From the NCBI GenBank assembly GCA_004764695.1, contig SMSO01000014.1:4184845-4248844 (forward strand): a stretch of DNA of 64,000 nucleotides. The letters run 5' to 3'. The notes under the pieces were generated by a model. That model saw nothing but the letters and a program-made list of their open reading frames with translations. It was not told the origin of the DNA and did not search any database. Of this stretch, positions 8,141 through 19,691 are shown piece after piece. The position numbers and the translations under genes are program-made. Numbering within the stretch: position 1 is the stretch's first letter; each line of letters starts with the position of its first letter. This DNA comes from Schizochytrium sp. TIO01. Its lineage: Eukaryota > Sar > Bigyra > Thraustochytrida > Thraustochytriidae.

Positions 8141-10519
8141 TCAGAGAGAAGAAGCTGTGCTAGCAAATGGTAAGCGCGCACGGACGTCTTGGGATGAGGC
8201 ACCAATCAGCCATTCGTGCGGGCATGTAAGAAGCGAGCCTAGTTCCCAACCGCTAGGACTCCACTCGGCTACATCTTCGAAAGAAATCTGCAATGACAGG
8301 AGCCTGCTAGTTTGCCTGGGCACATGCACTCGAGAAAATTTAACCAACTTCTTAGGAGGGCGCGTTACACCATTCCTCACCGCAGAAACATTCGAACAAT
8401 TTGATCCACGAGCGAGGTAAACCTGGACGACTTCGTCTGCACAAACATCGCCAATGTTCTGCAACGTGATATCAAGCTGCCACATATTGTCTGAAAGAGC
8501 CTGTATGGTAGCGTTTGAGTAAGCAAACTCTGTATATGAAAGCCCATGTCCAAACGGAAACGCAACTTTGGTGCTATGGTGATCAAACCAGCGGTAGCCT
8601 ACAAGAAGCCCCTCCGAATAATTACCCCCCGGGTACTGTTCAGGTGTGAAAGTAATTTCTGAGCCGCGCTTGGGAAATGTAACGGGCAATCGTCCCGCAG
8701 GTACAGCGTCACCAAGGAGAATCTTGGCGAGCGCTGTGCCAAAGGCTTGGCCAGGCATAAACGAAACTAAAGCCGCATCAGCATCATCGACCATTGGTAA
8801 AATCATTGGTCCAGGCGCAATAATGACAAGTACACTACGTATATGAGAGCCCACGGCGGCATCTTGCACTGCTGTAGCTAAGCGCTCCGATGTGACATCA
8901 ACCTCAAGACTTGAGCGATCAAAACCTTCGGAAGACGACGCACTCACAACGACAATGGCCAGGGATACTTCTTCAACAAGTTTCACCGCTTCTGTAAGGT
9001 TTGACCCATCATTGAATACAAGCTCGACATCAAGGTAATTAGCTTTGAGAGCAACTTGCAAGCCTTGCAAAGCAGTGACACTGTGAGGCCCTGCATCAAC
9101 AAAACCAGATCCTCCACCTACAATAACTTTTGGGTCATTTGCAGCAGACCCTATCAGTGCAACTCGTTTGAGCTTGGCGTCTCCCGCACGCAGAGGAAGG
9201 GTCTTGTCTTTGTTTTTCAAAAGAACCATCCCTGCTGCTGCGAGATCAGCTGCAAGAATACGACGCTCGTCTGAGGTTACATCTGCATCGATGGAACACA
9301 TAGGCGGGTTTAGTGTCGGCCATAAGCCTGCACCATTCATTGCATTGAGCACATGAGTAACCTGTCGAGACAGCTGAGCATCTGCATCAGGATCCGCCAA
9401 CACACGTTTCTTTAGGTGCATGCCGTAGTGGATACCCAAAGGCATTTCTTGGTCGAGGCCGGCCTCCATTGATCGATTTGTAGAATGAGTAGCAAGCCAA
9501 TCACTGACAACAAAGCCTTCAAAACTCCAATCTTCACGCAATGTTTTGGAGAGAAGCATGCCCTGTTCGCATGCATGGAGACCGCGCACGAGATTGTAGG
9601 CACACATTATTGAGAGTACGCCTGCATCAACTGCTGCTTTGAACGGAGGGAAGTAAATCTCGTGCAAAGGTACGTCTTCGATCTCAACATTCACCCCAAA
9701 GCGGTTCGCTTCTTGGTTATTCAGCGCAAAGTGTTTTGCAGTAGCAATGATGCCCTTCACGGATTGGAGGCCCTTGATAGAAGCGGCGCTCAATGCAGCT
9801 CCGAGTTTGGGATCTTCGCCAGACAGATACTCAAAAGTGCGGCCATTCTCTGGTATACGCATCACGTTTAGACCTGGACCAAGTACCATATTGGCCCCCT
9901 TCTCCTGAAATTCCTTGGCCATTTCACGGCCCCAACGAAAGGTCAGCTCAGTAGAAAACGTTGCACCCATGTTTAATGCGCTTGGATATGCTGTAGAGTG
10001 TCCTGGTGGACCTCCTCGGAAGCCTTGTGGACCATCATTTTCACGGAGTTCGGGAATACCAAGTCTTGGGACCGCTCTCGTGCGACCCGTGTAGTTGCAT
10101 CCCATCATTGACCCATGGACAAGGAAGATTTTCTCATCAAGGGTCATGAGTTTTTCAATCCACGAGATGCCTGGTACCTCAAGGTTTTCAACGTTTGCAT
10201 TTGCAGTTGCAATAGGATTTTGTGTCCCCTGGTTTCTCGTAATCGTCTCAGAAAGCCGATCTATATTGCGGAAATCATAGCCCACATGTGCCCCTGTCAA
10301 TTTCTCAACACTGTCACTAATGTCTACACGATCGTGCGCCCACAGGTTCTCTCTATGATGATTATCTACAGCGTTTTTCAGGATCGCAAACAACAGCAGA
10401 AACCCGCATGCCGTCACGACCGCCACTCCAAACTGGCAAGTTTTCCTTTCTTGTCGTCTCTCCAGCATTTCCGTCTCTTGGTCCAAAGCTCTTCGCCTGG
10501 AAGTTTGTCCTGACTTCAT
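8141..10519 (-). CDS. Membrane-anchored GH3 beta-glucosidase
   Basis: Glycoside hydrolase family 3, predicted to release terminal glucose from beta-glucosides or cellobiose/laminarin-type oligosaccharides. The 792-residue product has a short basic cytosolic N-terminus and one hydrophobic segment (about residues 29-47) acting as signal anchor, so the enzyme should face the secretory lumen or cell exterior as a type II protein. The N-terminal barrel shows RLGIPELRENDGPQG, GIIATAKHFALN and the nucleophile motif GFVVSDW with Asp340. The second domain shows SSSEGFDRSSLEV, where Glu531 matches the acid/base. The C-terminus has the fibronectin III-like segment (AFPFGHGLSYTEF). Several N-X-S/T sequons are present. 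The frame is open upstream to a TTG at 10588; I chose the first ATG (10519). Divergent from MED6. Specificity cannot be set from sequence. Confidence 0.93.
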   Translation of the reverse strand: MKSGQTSRRRALDQETEMLERRQERKTCQFGVAVVTACGFLLLFAILKNAVDNHHRENLWAHDRVDISDSVEKLTGAHVGYDFRNIDRLSETITRNQGTQNPIATANANVENLEVPGISWIEKLMTLDEKIFLVHGSMMGCNYTGRTRAVPRLGIPELRENDGPQGFRGGPPGHSTAYPSALNMGATFSTELTFRWGREMAKEFQEKGANMVLGPGLNVMRIPENGRTFEYLSGEDPKLGAALSAASIKGLQSVKGIIATAKHFALNNQEANRFGVNVEIEDVPLHEIYFPPFKAAVDAGVLSIMCAYNLVRGLHACEQGMLLSKTLREDWSFEGFVVSDWLATHSTNRSMEAGLDQEMPLGIHYGMHLKKRVLADPDADAQLSRQVTHVLNAMNGAGLWPTLNPPMCSIDADVTSDERRILAADLAAAGMVLLKNKDKTLPLRAGDAKLKRVALIGSAANDPKVIVGGGSGFVDAGPHSVTALQGLQVALKANYLDVELVFNDGSNLTEAVKLVEEVSLAIVVVSASSSEGFDRSSLEVDVTSERLATAVQDAAVGSHIRSVLVIIAPGPMILPMVDDADAALVSFMPGQAFGTALAKILLGDAVPAGRLPVTFPKRGSEITFTPEQYPGGNYSEGLLVGYRWFDHHSTKVAFPFGHGLSYTEFAYSNATIQALSDNMWQLDITLQNIGDVCADEVVQVYLARGSNCSNVSAVRNGVTRPPKKLVKFSRVHVPRQTSRLLSLQISFEDVAEWSPSGWELGSLLTCPHEWLIGASSQDVRARLPFASTASSL

Positions 10520-10775
10520 CCCGTTGCCTCGAGTTCTCGCAAGACGATCTCCAAGATCGCAGTTTACTTTTCCGCACTTGCTTCGCAACGAATTCCAAAA
10601 TGCCCCTTTTCCATTGGAGTTTTCCCAACGATTTTCCGTCTGATAAAATCAACCCAAATATTTCCGTGTGATTTTATCAATGCAAAAGCTGCCCTATCTT
10701 TTGCCCTTTCAAGCAGAGAAAAACAAAGAAAGAGAAAGAAGCGCCGCGCTGCGCACAGACCTCTTCCGCTTCGCC
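10520..10775. promoter_or_regulatory. Bidirectional promoter GH3/MED6
   Basis: At most 256 bases separate the GH3 start from the chosen MED6 start, so both promoters must lie here or in the 5' coding ends. If the MED6 ATG at 10680 is used the gap shrinks to 160 bases. No core element was identified. Confidence 0.5.
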
Positions 10776-12626
10776 ATGCGCGCCAACTCCGCTCCGCAGC
10801 GGCCTGGAAAGCCGCCGCCCTCCTTTGCAAGGGCCTCCTCCTTCGCGTCACGGGCACATCAGGGCTCCGCACAGGCCAGTGATGGGGGCATGCCGGCCGC
10901 GGAGCCGCCGGGAGGGCACCAACAGAGTCACTATGGGAGCCAATATGGAGGCCACCCCCATGACAGCCAGCGCGAACAGTTTGAGGGACAGTACGCTGCG
11001 CAGTACAGTCAGAACTATGGTCAACAGCACAGCCAGCAGCACCCACAACACCACCAGCAAAATTATCAACAGCAGCAGCACCAGGCCCAGTATCACCGGC
11101 AACCACAACCACAACAGCAGCAACATCTCCAACAAAATCAACAACAGTATGATGCAAATCAAGATCAAACCTATCAGTATCAAAATCACAATCAAAGCTT
11201 GAGTCAAGGTCAGGGGCAATATCAGCATCAGCAGCAGCAGCATCATCATCAGCAGCAGCAGCAGCAACAACAGCAGCAACAACAACAACACCAACAGCAG
11301 CAGTATCATCAACATTATCAGCAGCAACATCATCAACAACAGCCATCATCACATCAACAGTATCAGCAACAGCAGCAGCAGCAGCAGCAACAACAACAAC
11401 AGCAACAACAGCCACAACAAGAACAAGAACAACAGCAACAGAGCCACTATCAGCAGCAAAAGCAACAGTACCAACCACCACCACCACCACAACAACAACA
11501 ACAACAGCAACAACAACCTCAAGGTCAGCAAATGCAAAGGCAAGGTCAACAGTGGCAACAGAGGCACCCACAGAGGCCAAGGTCGCTCGGGAAACAGGGT
11601 GTTTTCAGGGATCTGGGAAGACCAGCAGATACAATAGAGTATTTAGAGGAAGGCATGGAAAAATGGGCCAAACCAGCAGCAGCAAGGGTTAAGCTAGAGG
11701 GAAGCACCGGATCATCTGCTTCGACGTCGCTAGCAACACGCGCATCAAACACAAATAATTCTCCGACTTCTGCAGGCGGGCGGAAAAGGCAACGCCCTCC
11801 TCCCTCACTCATATTGTCTAGTGTAGAAGAGGGCTTTGAGGATTCAAGCTTTTTGCGCCTGTGTGGACAAGTTACTAAAGATAACGCGTTGGAGTACTTT
11901 TCACGCTCGCCATTTTATGAGCCATCGTGTAATAACGAGATTCTACGGGCCAAGAATCTTGACACAGAAGCACTCTCACTCATGAAGGGTATTGAGTTTA
12001 CTCTGTGTGAGTCTCCTTACGAAACGCTTTATATTGTTCTTAAGCAACGACGTTTTTCCCAAGCTGTGGTGCGGCGCCTTGCAGTCTATTATATTCTCAA
12101 CAACCGCATATACGAAGCTCCTGCCTTCCATACTATTTTGGCAACACGCCTGAGTCGTTGTGCCAGTCACCTTGAGGCAGCAATGTCCAAAATGACTCAA
12201 ATTTATACAAACATTCCAGACGCTCCTATTGGTCTTGGAAACATGGGCGCAGCTCCTCCCCGAAATCCAGAAAGCTCTCGCCGCATGCGATCTGACTCCT
12301 CCGCGCGAGGATTCATCGTAACATCCCCTTTACAAACCAAGGGACACCATTCCTTCTCACACAGTAGCAGTAGCATTACAAGCAACTCAAGCACTCCCAC
12401 ACTGCGGCGGAATAGCTCAACTCCAACACTGAAGCGTGTCAAGAGCTCCTCTAATGCACTTACTTCTGGCGAGGATCAAGTCAAAGGCTTGCTACGTGCA
12501 ATTGTTGCAAAATTTCTTCCTACACCACCCACGTCTGGTTCGTCTTCCACGTCCAAGGCGCCCTCTTCTGCGAAGTCACAGCGCCCTGGGGGCGCTGGCG
12601 GGTTCTCCACCCCTGTTAATGAATGA
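10776..12626 (+). CDS. MED6: Mediator subunit MED6 with polyglutamine N-terminus
   Basis: Head-module subunit of the Mediator coactivator of RNA polymerase II. The MED6 domain lies at about residues 355-475 of 616 and shows the family hallmarks: NALEYFSRSPFYEPSCNNE, LMKGIEFTL, YIVLKQRR, LAVYYILNNRIYEAP and TRLSRCASHLEAAM. Before it lies a very Gln-rich tract (about residues 85-262, with His, Tyr and Asn interspersed) encoded by impure CAG/CAA codons, then an acidic linker. After it comes a Ser/Thr-rich tail. MED6 is usually about 200-300 residues; this one is roughly twice that, all from low-complexity sequence. An ATG at 10680 is in frame and would add 32 residues; I preferred 10776 (GCCATGCG context). 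It is divergent from the GH3 gene. Confidence 0.9.
   Translation: MRANSAPQRPGKPPPSFARASSFASRAHQGSAQASDGGMPAAEPPGGHQQSHYGSQYGGHPHDSQREQFEGQYAAQYSQNYGQQHSQQHPQHHQQNYQQQQHQAQYHRQPQPQQQQHLQQNQQQYDANQDQTYQYQNHNQSLSQGQGQYQHQQQQHHHQQQQQQQQQQQQQHQQQQYHQHYQQQHHQQQPSSHQQYQQQQQQQQQQQQQQQQPQQEQEQQQQSHYQQQKQQYQPPPPPQQQQQQQQQPQGQQMQRQGQQWQQRHPQRPRSLGKQGVFRDLGRPADTIEYLEEGMEKWAKPAAARVKLEGSTGSSASTSLATRASNTNNSPTSAGGRKRQRPPPSLILSSVEEGFEDSSFLRLCGQVTKDNALEYFSRSPFYEPSCNNEILRAKNLDTEALSLMKGIEFTLCESPYETLYIVLKQRRFSQAVVRRLAVYYILNNRIYEAPAFHTILATRLSRCASHLEAAMSKMTQIYTNIPDAPIGLGNMGAAPPRNPESSRRMRSDSSARGFIVTSPLQTKGHHSFSHSSSSITSNSSTPTLRRNSSTPTLKRVKSSSNALTSGEDQVKGLLRAIVAKFLPTPPTSGSSSTSKAPSSAKSQRPGGAGGFSTPVNE
11030..11560 (+). 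repeat. Imperfect CAG/CAA repeat (polyQ)
   Basis: A long run of mixed CAG and CAA codons with occasional CAT/CAC/TAT inside MED6. The mixing of synonymous codons suggests selection for a Gln-rich peptide rather than recent slippage of one pure trinucleotide. Confidence 0.9.
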
Positions 12627-15600
12627 CCGGGCGAGCAGATTATCCGCTAAACTTGCTTCTTTCCATCATCTTCATGATTATGAGTATTGATTGAATGAAT
12701 GCACATCCCAACCTAAACTATGTTTTTACTCTTCTACCCCCCTGTGCAATGTAGGCAGAAACAGCCTGGTAAATGCCCTCATGCATGCACTCAAACACAG
12801 ATCCCATAAATTCTCCCTTCTTTGTAGAGGGGACTGCAGTACTCCTATTAGATTCTTAGAATGCACCACACACACAAAACACTCATCATCACTTTCCAGA
12901 AATCATTCAACCTATTCCATCATGTATGTAAAAGTACGTGCAGTTTGTTTCATCCTTCAGATTCTTCGGGACGTTTAATCATGAACGAGTTCTTTGTATG
13001 TCCTAAGGACTAGCCATGATTTTCCTAATGAACCTAAAAAACTATTTCTTAGTCATCTATAACAACAAACCAAACGGTGCATTTCAAGGCCTTATATTCT
13101 ATACTTCCTCAATCATTTCATTTCATGGAAGGATATTAAACCATCGTTTACTATTGCTATTGTTGAAACCTAGAGAGCAATAGTCATCTTCACCGTCACT
13201 TTCTTTGCTTCGCTAACCCACTAACAATAAGAGCGTCTCAAGGTCACATTTGCAATATATAAGATTGAGGAAAATGTTTTTTTTTTTTTTTTTTTTTCTT
13301 ATTTCTAATTTAATAAAGAAAAGGTTTCTTGAGCATCTATCGTCTTGGTTTATCACCCGCCTGTCATCCTCGATAATGAACCCTGATCCAGAGCCATCGT
13401 CTCATAGTGTTACCATGACACACTTACCAAACCCCGGGTTTGTCAGTGTTCAAAAACTTGCAATCCGGCAAGGACAACTATTGTGGTGGCTTGTTTCATA
13501 CTTGGAAAACGAAAATTTAACTTGCAAAATGGTACTTGATCGAAGATGTCGAGTACAAACGTCACAAAAAGACAGCTCAGTCAGCTTCGCCCTAAAGCTC
13601 CTTTCCTCGGCAGACCACTATTGATCTTGGCGTTATGGCCTGCTGAGCTCCGCCATAGCTCTGGTCGAGACATACTGGCTACTTCAAGTCTCTCATTTGC
13701 ATGCTGATGATGTTGCTTATGATGATCTGGTGCCAAAGCCTCGTACTTTCTCCCTCAAGGCAGTTCGTGCGCCGCCGTCAGGAGCATCCCTGAGAACTGC
13801 ATTCCTGCGTTGCTTGACACGAGAGCATCTGCACGAAACCGCTGACCTCCTGAAGGCCGCGGTCGGCTCAAGAGGTCTGTCTGTCCATCGCTACACCTTC
13901 TATGCCAATGTTGGGCGTCTTCATCGACATCACCGTTGCCATCGCCGACGCCGTAACCATCGTCAAGATGCGTGGTTTGAGTCGCTGCAATCGCACAATC
14001 TACCCATGGCGCCTCCAACTTTGAAGTTGTATTGGTCATCGCAGAAGCTGTGCCAAGAGCAACGTCAAAGATCTCTAGGCCGCCAACGTCACTTGCACCG
14101 CAACTAGTACCATAACCAACCAAGCGTCGTTTCGTTTTGCAAGAAAACGCCCACGAAGCTATTCTGGCAACATGACCTCTCGAGTTGAGGGTCCAACATG
14201 TGTACCGAGAGGCCTAGTGGCCAATTGAATCCAAGTTGCAATTCTTCAAGTTGCCGTGTCTTAAGTCCATCCTGAATGCAAACAAACGCAAACAAATGCA
14301 AATGCAAATGCACGTTTTACTACATTATACCGTCACATTGAGATCCCATTTGAACATGGGATTCTGGCCTTTGAGATATGTCTCTTGGAAGAGCAAAATG
14401 CCCTCTAGGGATAAATAAGTATCTCTGTGGCTTTGCCAGAAAATGCAACTTACACACCTACTGACTGACTGGCCTGAGAGGTTTGGCAGACAGGCTACAG
14501 CTTCAAGCGTCTGGAAAAGATGTTGATTGAGCTTGGGATTCGTTGAGTGGTGACTCTTTCTTTGCCGGACCTAGTCTTCTTCATCCATCCATGAAAGCAC
14601 ATTTTCTCCTATATCCCTTTGTATTACCCAGCATCGTTTTGGTCAAAGTTTTTTTAAGCTTTTAATTTAAATAAACTAAGTATTTTCTATAGTATTAATT
14701 AGTAATAATAATAAAAGGAAGACTTAGAAAGGAAGGATAAAGTGGTAACCCATTTCAATTTCAATTGCGCTGAGAATCATAGTATTATGATGGATCGAAA
14801 GTTTTATTTTTCAAAGAAAGAATGAATGAATGAGAGGCGGATAACGTTGTAGGAAGCTTGCGGGGAACTTGCATCGAACACACTGTTCCACGAGAAAATC
14901 TATCAGCCAGCCGCTGAAGATTCCGAGCTATGAATGTCCAGGCCTGACGAGAACATAGTATATGATGGCCTTCAAGGCCCCATTGCCAACGAGGTCATGG
15001 CAGCGATTGCTTTCACATTGGATTAATCTTCATAAACACTCAACAGTCGTCTTTAAAGAGGCAACGTTTCAAATATCAGCTTGCGGGTTCCCTTGCCACT
15101 TAATATCATCTGAGGAGCTTTCCCCACAGTCAAGGTTTCTAGATAGCACTAAGAGGGGACTTAGATGTGACGTCACGGCATTTTCCCCTTCTTTCTTTGA
15201 GCTTTTCCTCTCATGAGAAGTTATTAAATTAATAAAATAATAAAAAGCAGGAAAATCGATTGAAAGTAGTAGGTATCTACTCAGACAGAGGAGAGGAACA
15301 AGCATAGAACGGACAAGGAACCTGAACGAATGCAGCAGAATTTACAGATTGAGACTGTAATGGACGAAGGAGGTTGAAGAAGGAGTGACTCTCGCTTAAT
15401 CATGGTGTTCCGACAACGATGATGCCAGGAGCACGATGCGACAGTGGCTCCCCAAACTTCAGTGTATGCTGTCTATCCTTTGAGAGCAGGCATAGCAGGT
15501 AATTGATGTTGATCGGCTTCCACTATATTTATTGTACGAATTGAACATCGTTTTGACAGGCAAAGCTCATCTCTTCTGGTTACAAGCACCACCATCAAAT

Positions 15601-17039
15601 TATAAGGTGACAGGTACCTTCACGATATTGAGCCTTCACGTCGGTCGTTGCGAGTTCAGGCCCTCTTGGAACGATCTCGATTTGGCCATTTATTGGGCTG
15701 TCCTTTGGTGACATGGGGAGCAAATAGGATACCTCAAACGCACAGCGAATCGTGTAATCCTCGACTTGAAGGGATGACCGTAGATAAAGCATGGACCTAT
15801 AAAGGGGCCAATGTTCGCCTCAAGCTCGAACAGAACCTCGGTGCATACATACAATCAATCCATGGCAATCGCATTTACAACTTGAGGGTTGTATATTGCT
15901 TGCGTCCAGGTGAATGTTAAGGCAGGCAAGCCCAACTCCTGCGCATTGAAAGTGACAAGGGTCCCTGTCGTCTCCAAAAGCAGGTTCCCGAGATCGTCGC
16001 CATCTCCACTGTCTTTTCATAACTTATACCATTCTTCGACGCAATGCCTATCACCCGATGAGACATAGAGTCAGCGCTCCGTGAGTCCAAGATAAGTAAA
16101 TAAGTTGCACTTGTAGTACCAAGGCTAGCCGTCTGAGATTGAGCTGATGTCGAACTTGGAGTCTTTGCCTGAGCTGTTGATGGTCGTGCCTTCTAAGCGA
16201 CAGTTTGCATTTCGATACAGGACCTCGCGTTTCACAAGATGGTGAAAGCTGAGGATCAAGAAGGCGAAACCAACGACGTTGCTGTGGTTCTTGCTGTAGT
16301 TGACCTTGGGCACTGCCACATCAGACCTACCTAGGTACCTGCTTATATGCACGATAAAAAAACGAGGGGGCAAAATAAAAGATTTGCTGCAGTTACTTAG
16401 GATAACCCCTAGTCCAACTATCAGTTCTTTATAATTAATGATTGTTTTAATGGCGAATTGATTTATAAATGTTAGTTCCCAGAACTGGGAACCTCAAAAG
16501 GAGGTGAAAGAGAGAATAAATTACATTTCTCTCCGTCCATTCCGAAAAGGACCCTCCACGAGTTAGTTTTGCCGCTGCGAGGTCCCTTATTCACTTCGAT
16601 GCACGTTTGGTGCTCCAGGAAACGCTCGTCGACGCGGCGGGTTTGGACGTGACGTTGGCAGCCCAAAGAAGGCTCTGCGTAGGAGCGGATCGAACCTAAG
16701 GCGACCAAGGGATTCTGAAGCGCCGAACTCTTCCGAAGTGGAGACGAACCTCCTCGAAGAAGAGCAGACGAACGAGCTTTTAGACTTTCAATCTGGAGTT
16801 CGCTAACTTCAAGCAAACCAGTAACAACCGACTCCCGCGACACAAAGAAGGAGCAGACCAAGGTTAACTCGAAGAAAGAGCAATACTATACTATAAAGCC
16901 CAAGAGCTTGAACCCCTACAAGCATCTTAGGAGCGAGCAAACCCCGAATACCTCGGGCTCCATAAAAGAAAGACTCCAATACTCTGTTTGGAAGGGTGTT
17001 TCATTGGAGACGCTGTGAACGACAAAGCGCTGACTCAGG
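12627..17039. other. Long gene-poor region
   Basis: About 4.4 kb with no gene I can support. It contains a poly-T run (13277-13300), an AT-rich island (14640-14720), scattered AGGTACCT palindromes (15612 and 16333) and an inverted repeat GTTCCCAG-AA-CTGGGAAC at 16475-16492. Open frames of 60-136 codons occur on both strands (for example 13697-14107 plus, 16472-16861 minus) without recognisable domains. Decayed mobile DNA is possible but I could not identify any. Confidence 0.5.
13277..13300. repeat. Poly-T tract
   Basis: A run of more than 20 T in non-coding DNA. Confidence 0.9.
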
Positions 17040-18563
17040 ATGTTGCACACAAGCGGACTTGAGAACGACGACAAGGGGAACCAAATAGGAGCAGAGGTAG
17101 AGGACCAGAACATCTTGAACAAACCTGAGACGATGCATGGCAAGGCCAAAATGGGCAGGCATGAGGATGGCAGGCCCGAGGAGCGGACTACGGAGGAAGA
17201 GAAGGTTGACTACTACTTTGATGATCGCGTTCAAGCGGAATCAGCTCGCCATCCTGCCGAAAACGGTGCAGATGATTGGGCACAACTGCACAAAATGGAC
17301 CAGCAAGACCAGGACCAGGGCGGCAACGGAGATGGTGCTGAGGGGGATGACAAGGAGACCTCCAAAGCACGGCAGTGGTTTGACAAGGTGTGGGCATTCT
17401 GGCTGAAGTGGCATCTGCCAATATTGCTGATCTTCTTTATCCTGATTGGGTACTTTCGGCCTTACCCGGGCAGCAAGGCAGACGATATTGACTTTGGCGG
17501 AGCATGTTTTAGCAGCAGTTTGTGTGTATGGAACTCGATTGGTTCTCTTCTGGTCACAGGAATTTTTCTTATCTCAGGACTGAAGCTCAAAACAGATTCT
17601 ATCAAGCACGCACTTGCAGAATGGAAGGCGGCTATCTACGGAGTGATTTCCATTCTCTTTGCCACGACTTGTGTTGCTTTCATTGTTGTTCTTGGCCAGT
17701 ATGGTGATGTGCCTGAATTTTCCATTGGTTTGGCCCTTTTCTGCAGCATGCCTACCACCCTTTCTAGCGCTGTCATTATCACGGGCCAAGCAAAGGGAAA
17801 TGTTGCACTGGCACTCATGCTTACAGTGTCAACCAACATCATCGGCGTGTTTACAGGTCCACTCTTCGCATCAAGCTCTATCGGTGTATATGTGAACTAC
17901 TACGGCCCAATTGGCACTGCGACTGATGACGAATCTGTAAATGTTTCTGTGAATCCCGTCCCAATTATTCTGCAGCTGATTTTTGAGATCCTGGTCCCAC
18001 TTGCCATTGGTAAGCTCTTACGTACCTGGAAGCCCATCGCGGACCTCGTCAAATACTTCAGTACGACTCTCAAGCTATTGTCCTCTTTGTTTTTGGTTCT
18101 CATTCCGTGGATGAAGATTTCTTCTAGTGCTGAGTCTTTCTCGCAGATCGATGGACTTTCGTTCGTATACATGTGGCTCACTGCCATTGGAATTCATATC
18201 TTCTACCTTGCGTTTAACTTTGTGTTCGCGCACTTTGCATTGAGACTCAAATTGCCTGCATTGATTGCTGTGGTACTCACTTGCTCTCAGAAGACCCTTC
18301 CCGTAGCAATCACCGTCTTGCAATACTTGCCAACAGACATCATTGGCTCTGTTGGTCTTGTCACAATTCCCGTGGTTGTTTGTCATCTAATGCAGATCCT
18401 CATCGACTCCGTGATTGCGTCTCGACTCATTACTCTGATGGACCGCTACGAGGCAAAAGAGAATGCCGCAGAGACTTCGTCCTCACCAACAGTGGTGCAA
18501 TCGCCCCCATCGCGTTCCGCTTCAGAAATTGAAGATGATCCATCCAAGCACTCCAAAGTTTAA
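17040..18563 (+). CDS. SLC10A7-like (SBF-like) transporter, copy 1
   Basis: A polytopic membrane protein of the bile acid:sodium symporter superfamily, closest in feel to the SLC10A7/YfeH branch. The 507-residue product has a charged, acidic cytosolic N-terminus (about 120 residues) and then about ten hydrophobic segments (about 122-455). Family-like motifs are GSLLVTGIFLISGLKLKT, GLALFCSMPTTLSSAV, QAKGNVALALMLTVSTN and TCSQKTLPVAITVLQ. The two crossed motifs (CSMPTTLSS and SQKTLPVA) correspond to the unwound helices that bind Na+ and substrate in this fold. SLC10A7 in animals affects Golgi/ER calcium and glycosylation; the substrate here is unknown. It starts with an ATG and stands just upstream of a close paralogue in the same orientation, which points to tandem duplication. 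Confidence 0.87.
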   Translation: MLHTSGLENDDKGNQIGAEVEDQNILNKPETMHGKAKMGRHEDGRPEERTTEEEKVDYYFDDRVQAESARHPAENGADDWAQLHKMDQQDQDQGGNGDGAEGDDKETSKARQWFDKVWAFWLKWHLPILLIFFILIGYFRPYPGSKADDIDFGGACFSSSLCVWNSIGSLLVTGIFLISGLKLKTDSIKHALAEWKAAIYGVISILFATTCVAFIVVLGQYGDVPEFSIGLALFCSMPTTLSSAVIITGQAKGNVALALMLTVSTNIIGVFTGPLFASSSIGVYVNYYGPIGTATDDESVNVSVNPVPIILQLIFEILVPLAIGKLLRTWKPIADLVKYFSTTLKLLSSLFLVLIPWMKISSSAESFSQIDGLSFVYMWLTAIGIHIFYLAFNFVFAHFALRLKLPALIAVVLTCSQKTLPVAITVLQYLPTDIIGSVGLVTIPVVVCHLMQILIDSVIASRLITLMDRYEAKENAAETSSSPTVVQSPPSRSASEIEDDPSKHSKV

Positions 18564-19691
18564 ATTGGATATGCTTTAGTAATACTTCTCCACGTTTTCA
18601 AAGGCGATATGGCAAGTACCTTTAGGATGCTTTGACAACTTGCACCTGAGCCTTTGATCTTAAGAAAGGTTTCAGGAGGAGCAATCCTCAAAGACTTTTA
18701 CGAGTATATTATGATACAATTTGATATGAATGCTGATGATGGGTGCAGTTCGAGACGATTCACAGGACGCAGTATTTTTCGAACCAGCCAAAAACATTGA
18801 GATCAAATGCATTTATATCTGAGCACTCAGCACATTGTATGTGAGAGGCGTGCCTTGCCTTGGTTGCGAGCAGGCTGGAGCACACTTGTTGCACCGAAAG
18901 TGATGTTTTCTCATACCTTGTCTCGACAACCACACCCGTGCACTAGTAGCAGTGCAGATCTGAGCACCCTAAGGCATAAAGGATGCTTTCTGTTATATAG
19001 ATTTCATGTGGTTCTTTGTTTCATCACTTGTGACCATCACTACTATTACTACCACCTAGTACTCTCTTGCCTGATCATCCTCACCACAAGTCTGCTTTTT
19101 ATGTTTGTACAAGTATTTTTTTGATTAAAAACTATAAAAAATGCTAAAAGCGCATTTCCTTCGCGTAATACTTTCAGGTGATCGAGTCCAATCTGTTTTT
19201 CCAAGCCGTCCTCCTCGTTCTTCTGCCACCATCTGCACTGATACGTATTCCCCAAACATGAGAACGCTCCTACCTTCTACAACAATCGCCCCAACTCAGC
19301 CTAACCTCAGTTCAACGCACCCATTCCGCCTTACGGGTCAATTCACTCTTAATTTAGAACCCCAAAAGTTAAAATCATGAGGTCTGGCGCAAGACCCATG
19401 CTGACCTCTTAAAGTTGAAGAACTCTCTCGTGCTTCTTGGGCGTGACGGCATCTTTGAGTTCTTCTCGTTTGGGGCGCAGGAGTCCATTTCATCACGATG
19501 ATGAATTTCAATTAATTGTTGCGAAACAGAAGTTCTTTCTTGAGAGAACAACATTCATTCACAAAGTCTCCAAAAACGGAATTGCCTCCGAGTACTTCGA
19601 GGCTTCCGCTCCCAGGGAGGCCCGGAGCTGCTGCCCACGCCTCTACGTGCTGTGGGACTCCGCGTATTCCCGTCGGCAAGACCACCCTGCG
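18564..19691. other. Spacer between the two SLC10A7-like copies
   Basis: About 1.1 kb of non-coding DNA carrying the 3' end of copy 1 and the promoter of copy 2. The frame of copy 2 is open back to about 19437 without an ATG, so a 5' exon is possible. Confidence 0.5.

Noticed and set aside
10848-11580. Long minus-strand hydrophobic frames (Leu- or Val/Ala-rich) opposite MED6
   Set aside because: Shadow frames of the CAG/CAA repeat; the plus strand carries a clear MED6 domain in frame.
13697-14123. Overlapping frames of 120-136 codons on both strands
   Set aside because: No domain on either strand and no codon-use signal; random open frames in GC-balanced DNA.
16660-16710. Possible tRNA B-box-like GGTTCGATCC on the minus strand
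   Set aside because: The flanking bases do not form a T-stem and no acceptor or anticodon arm could be built.
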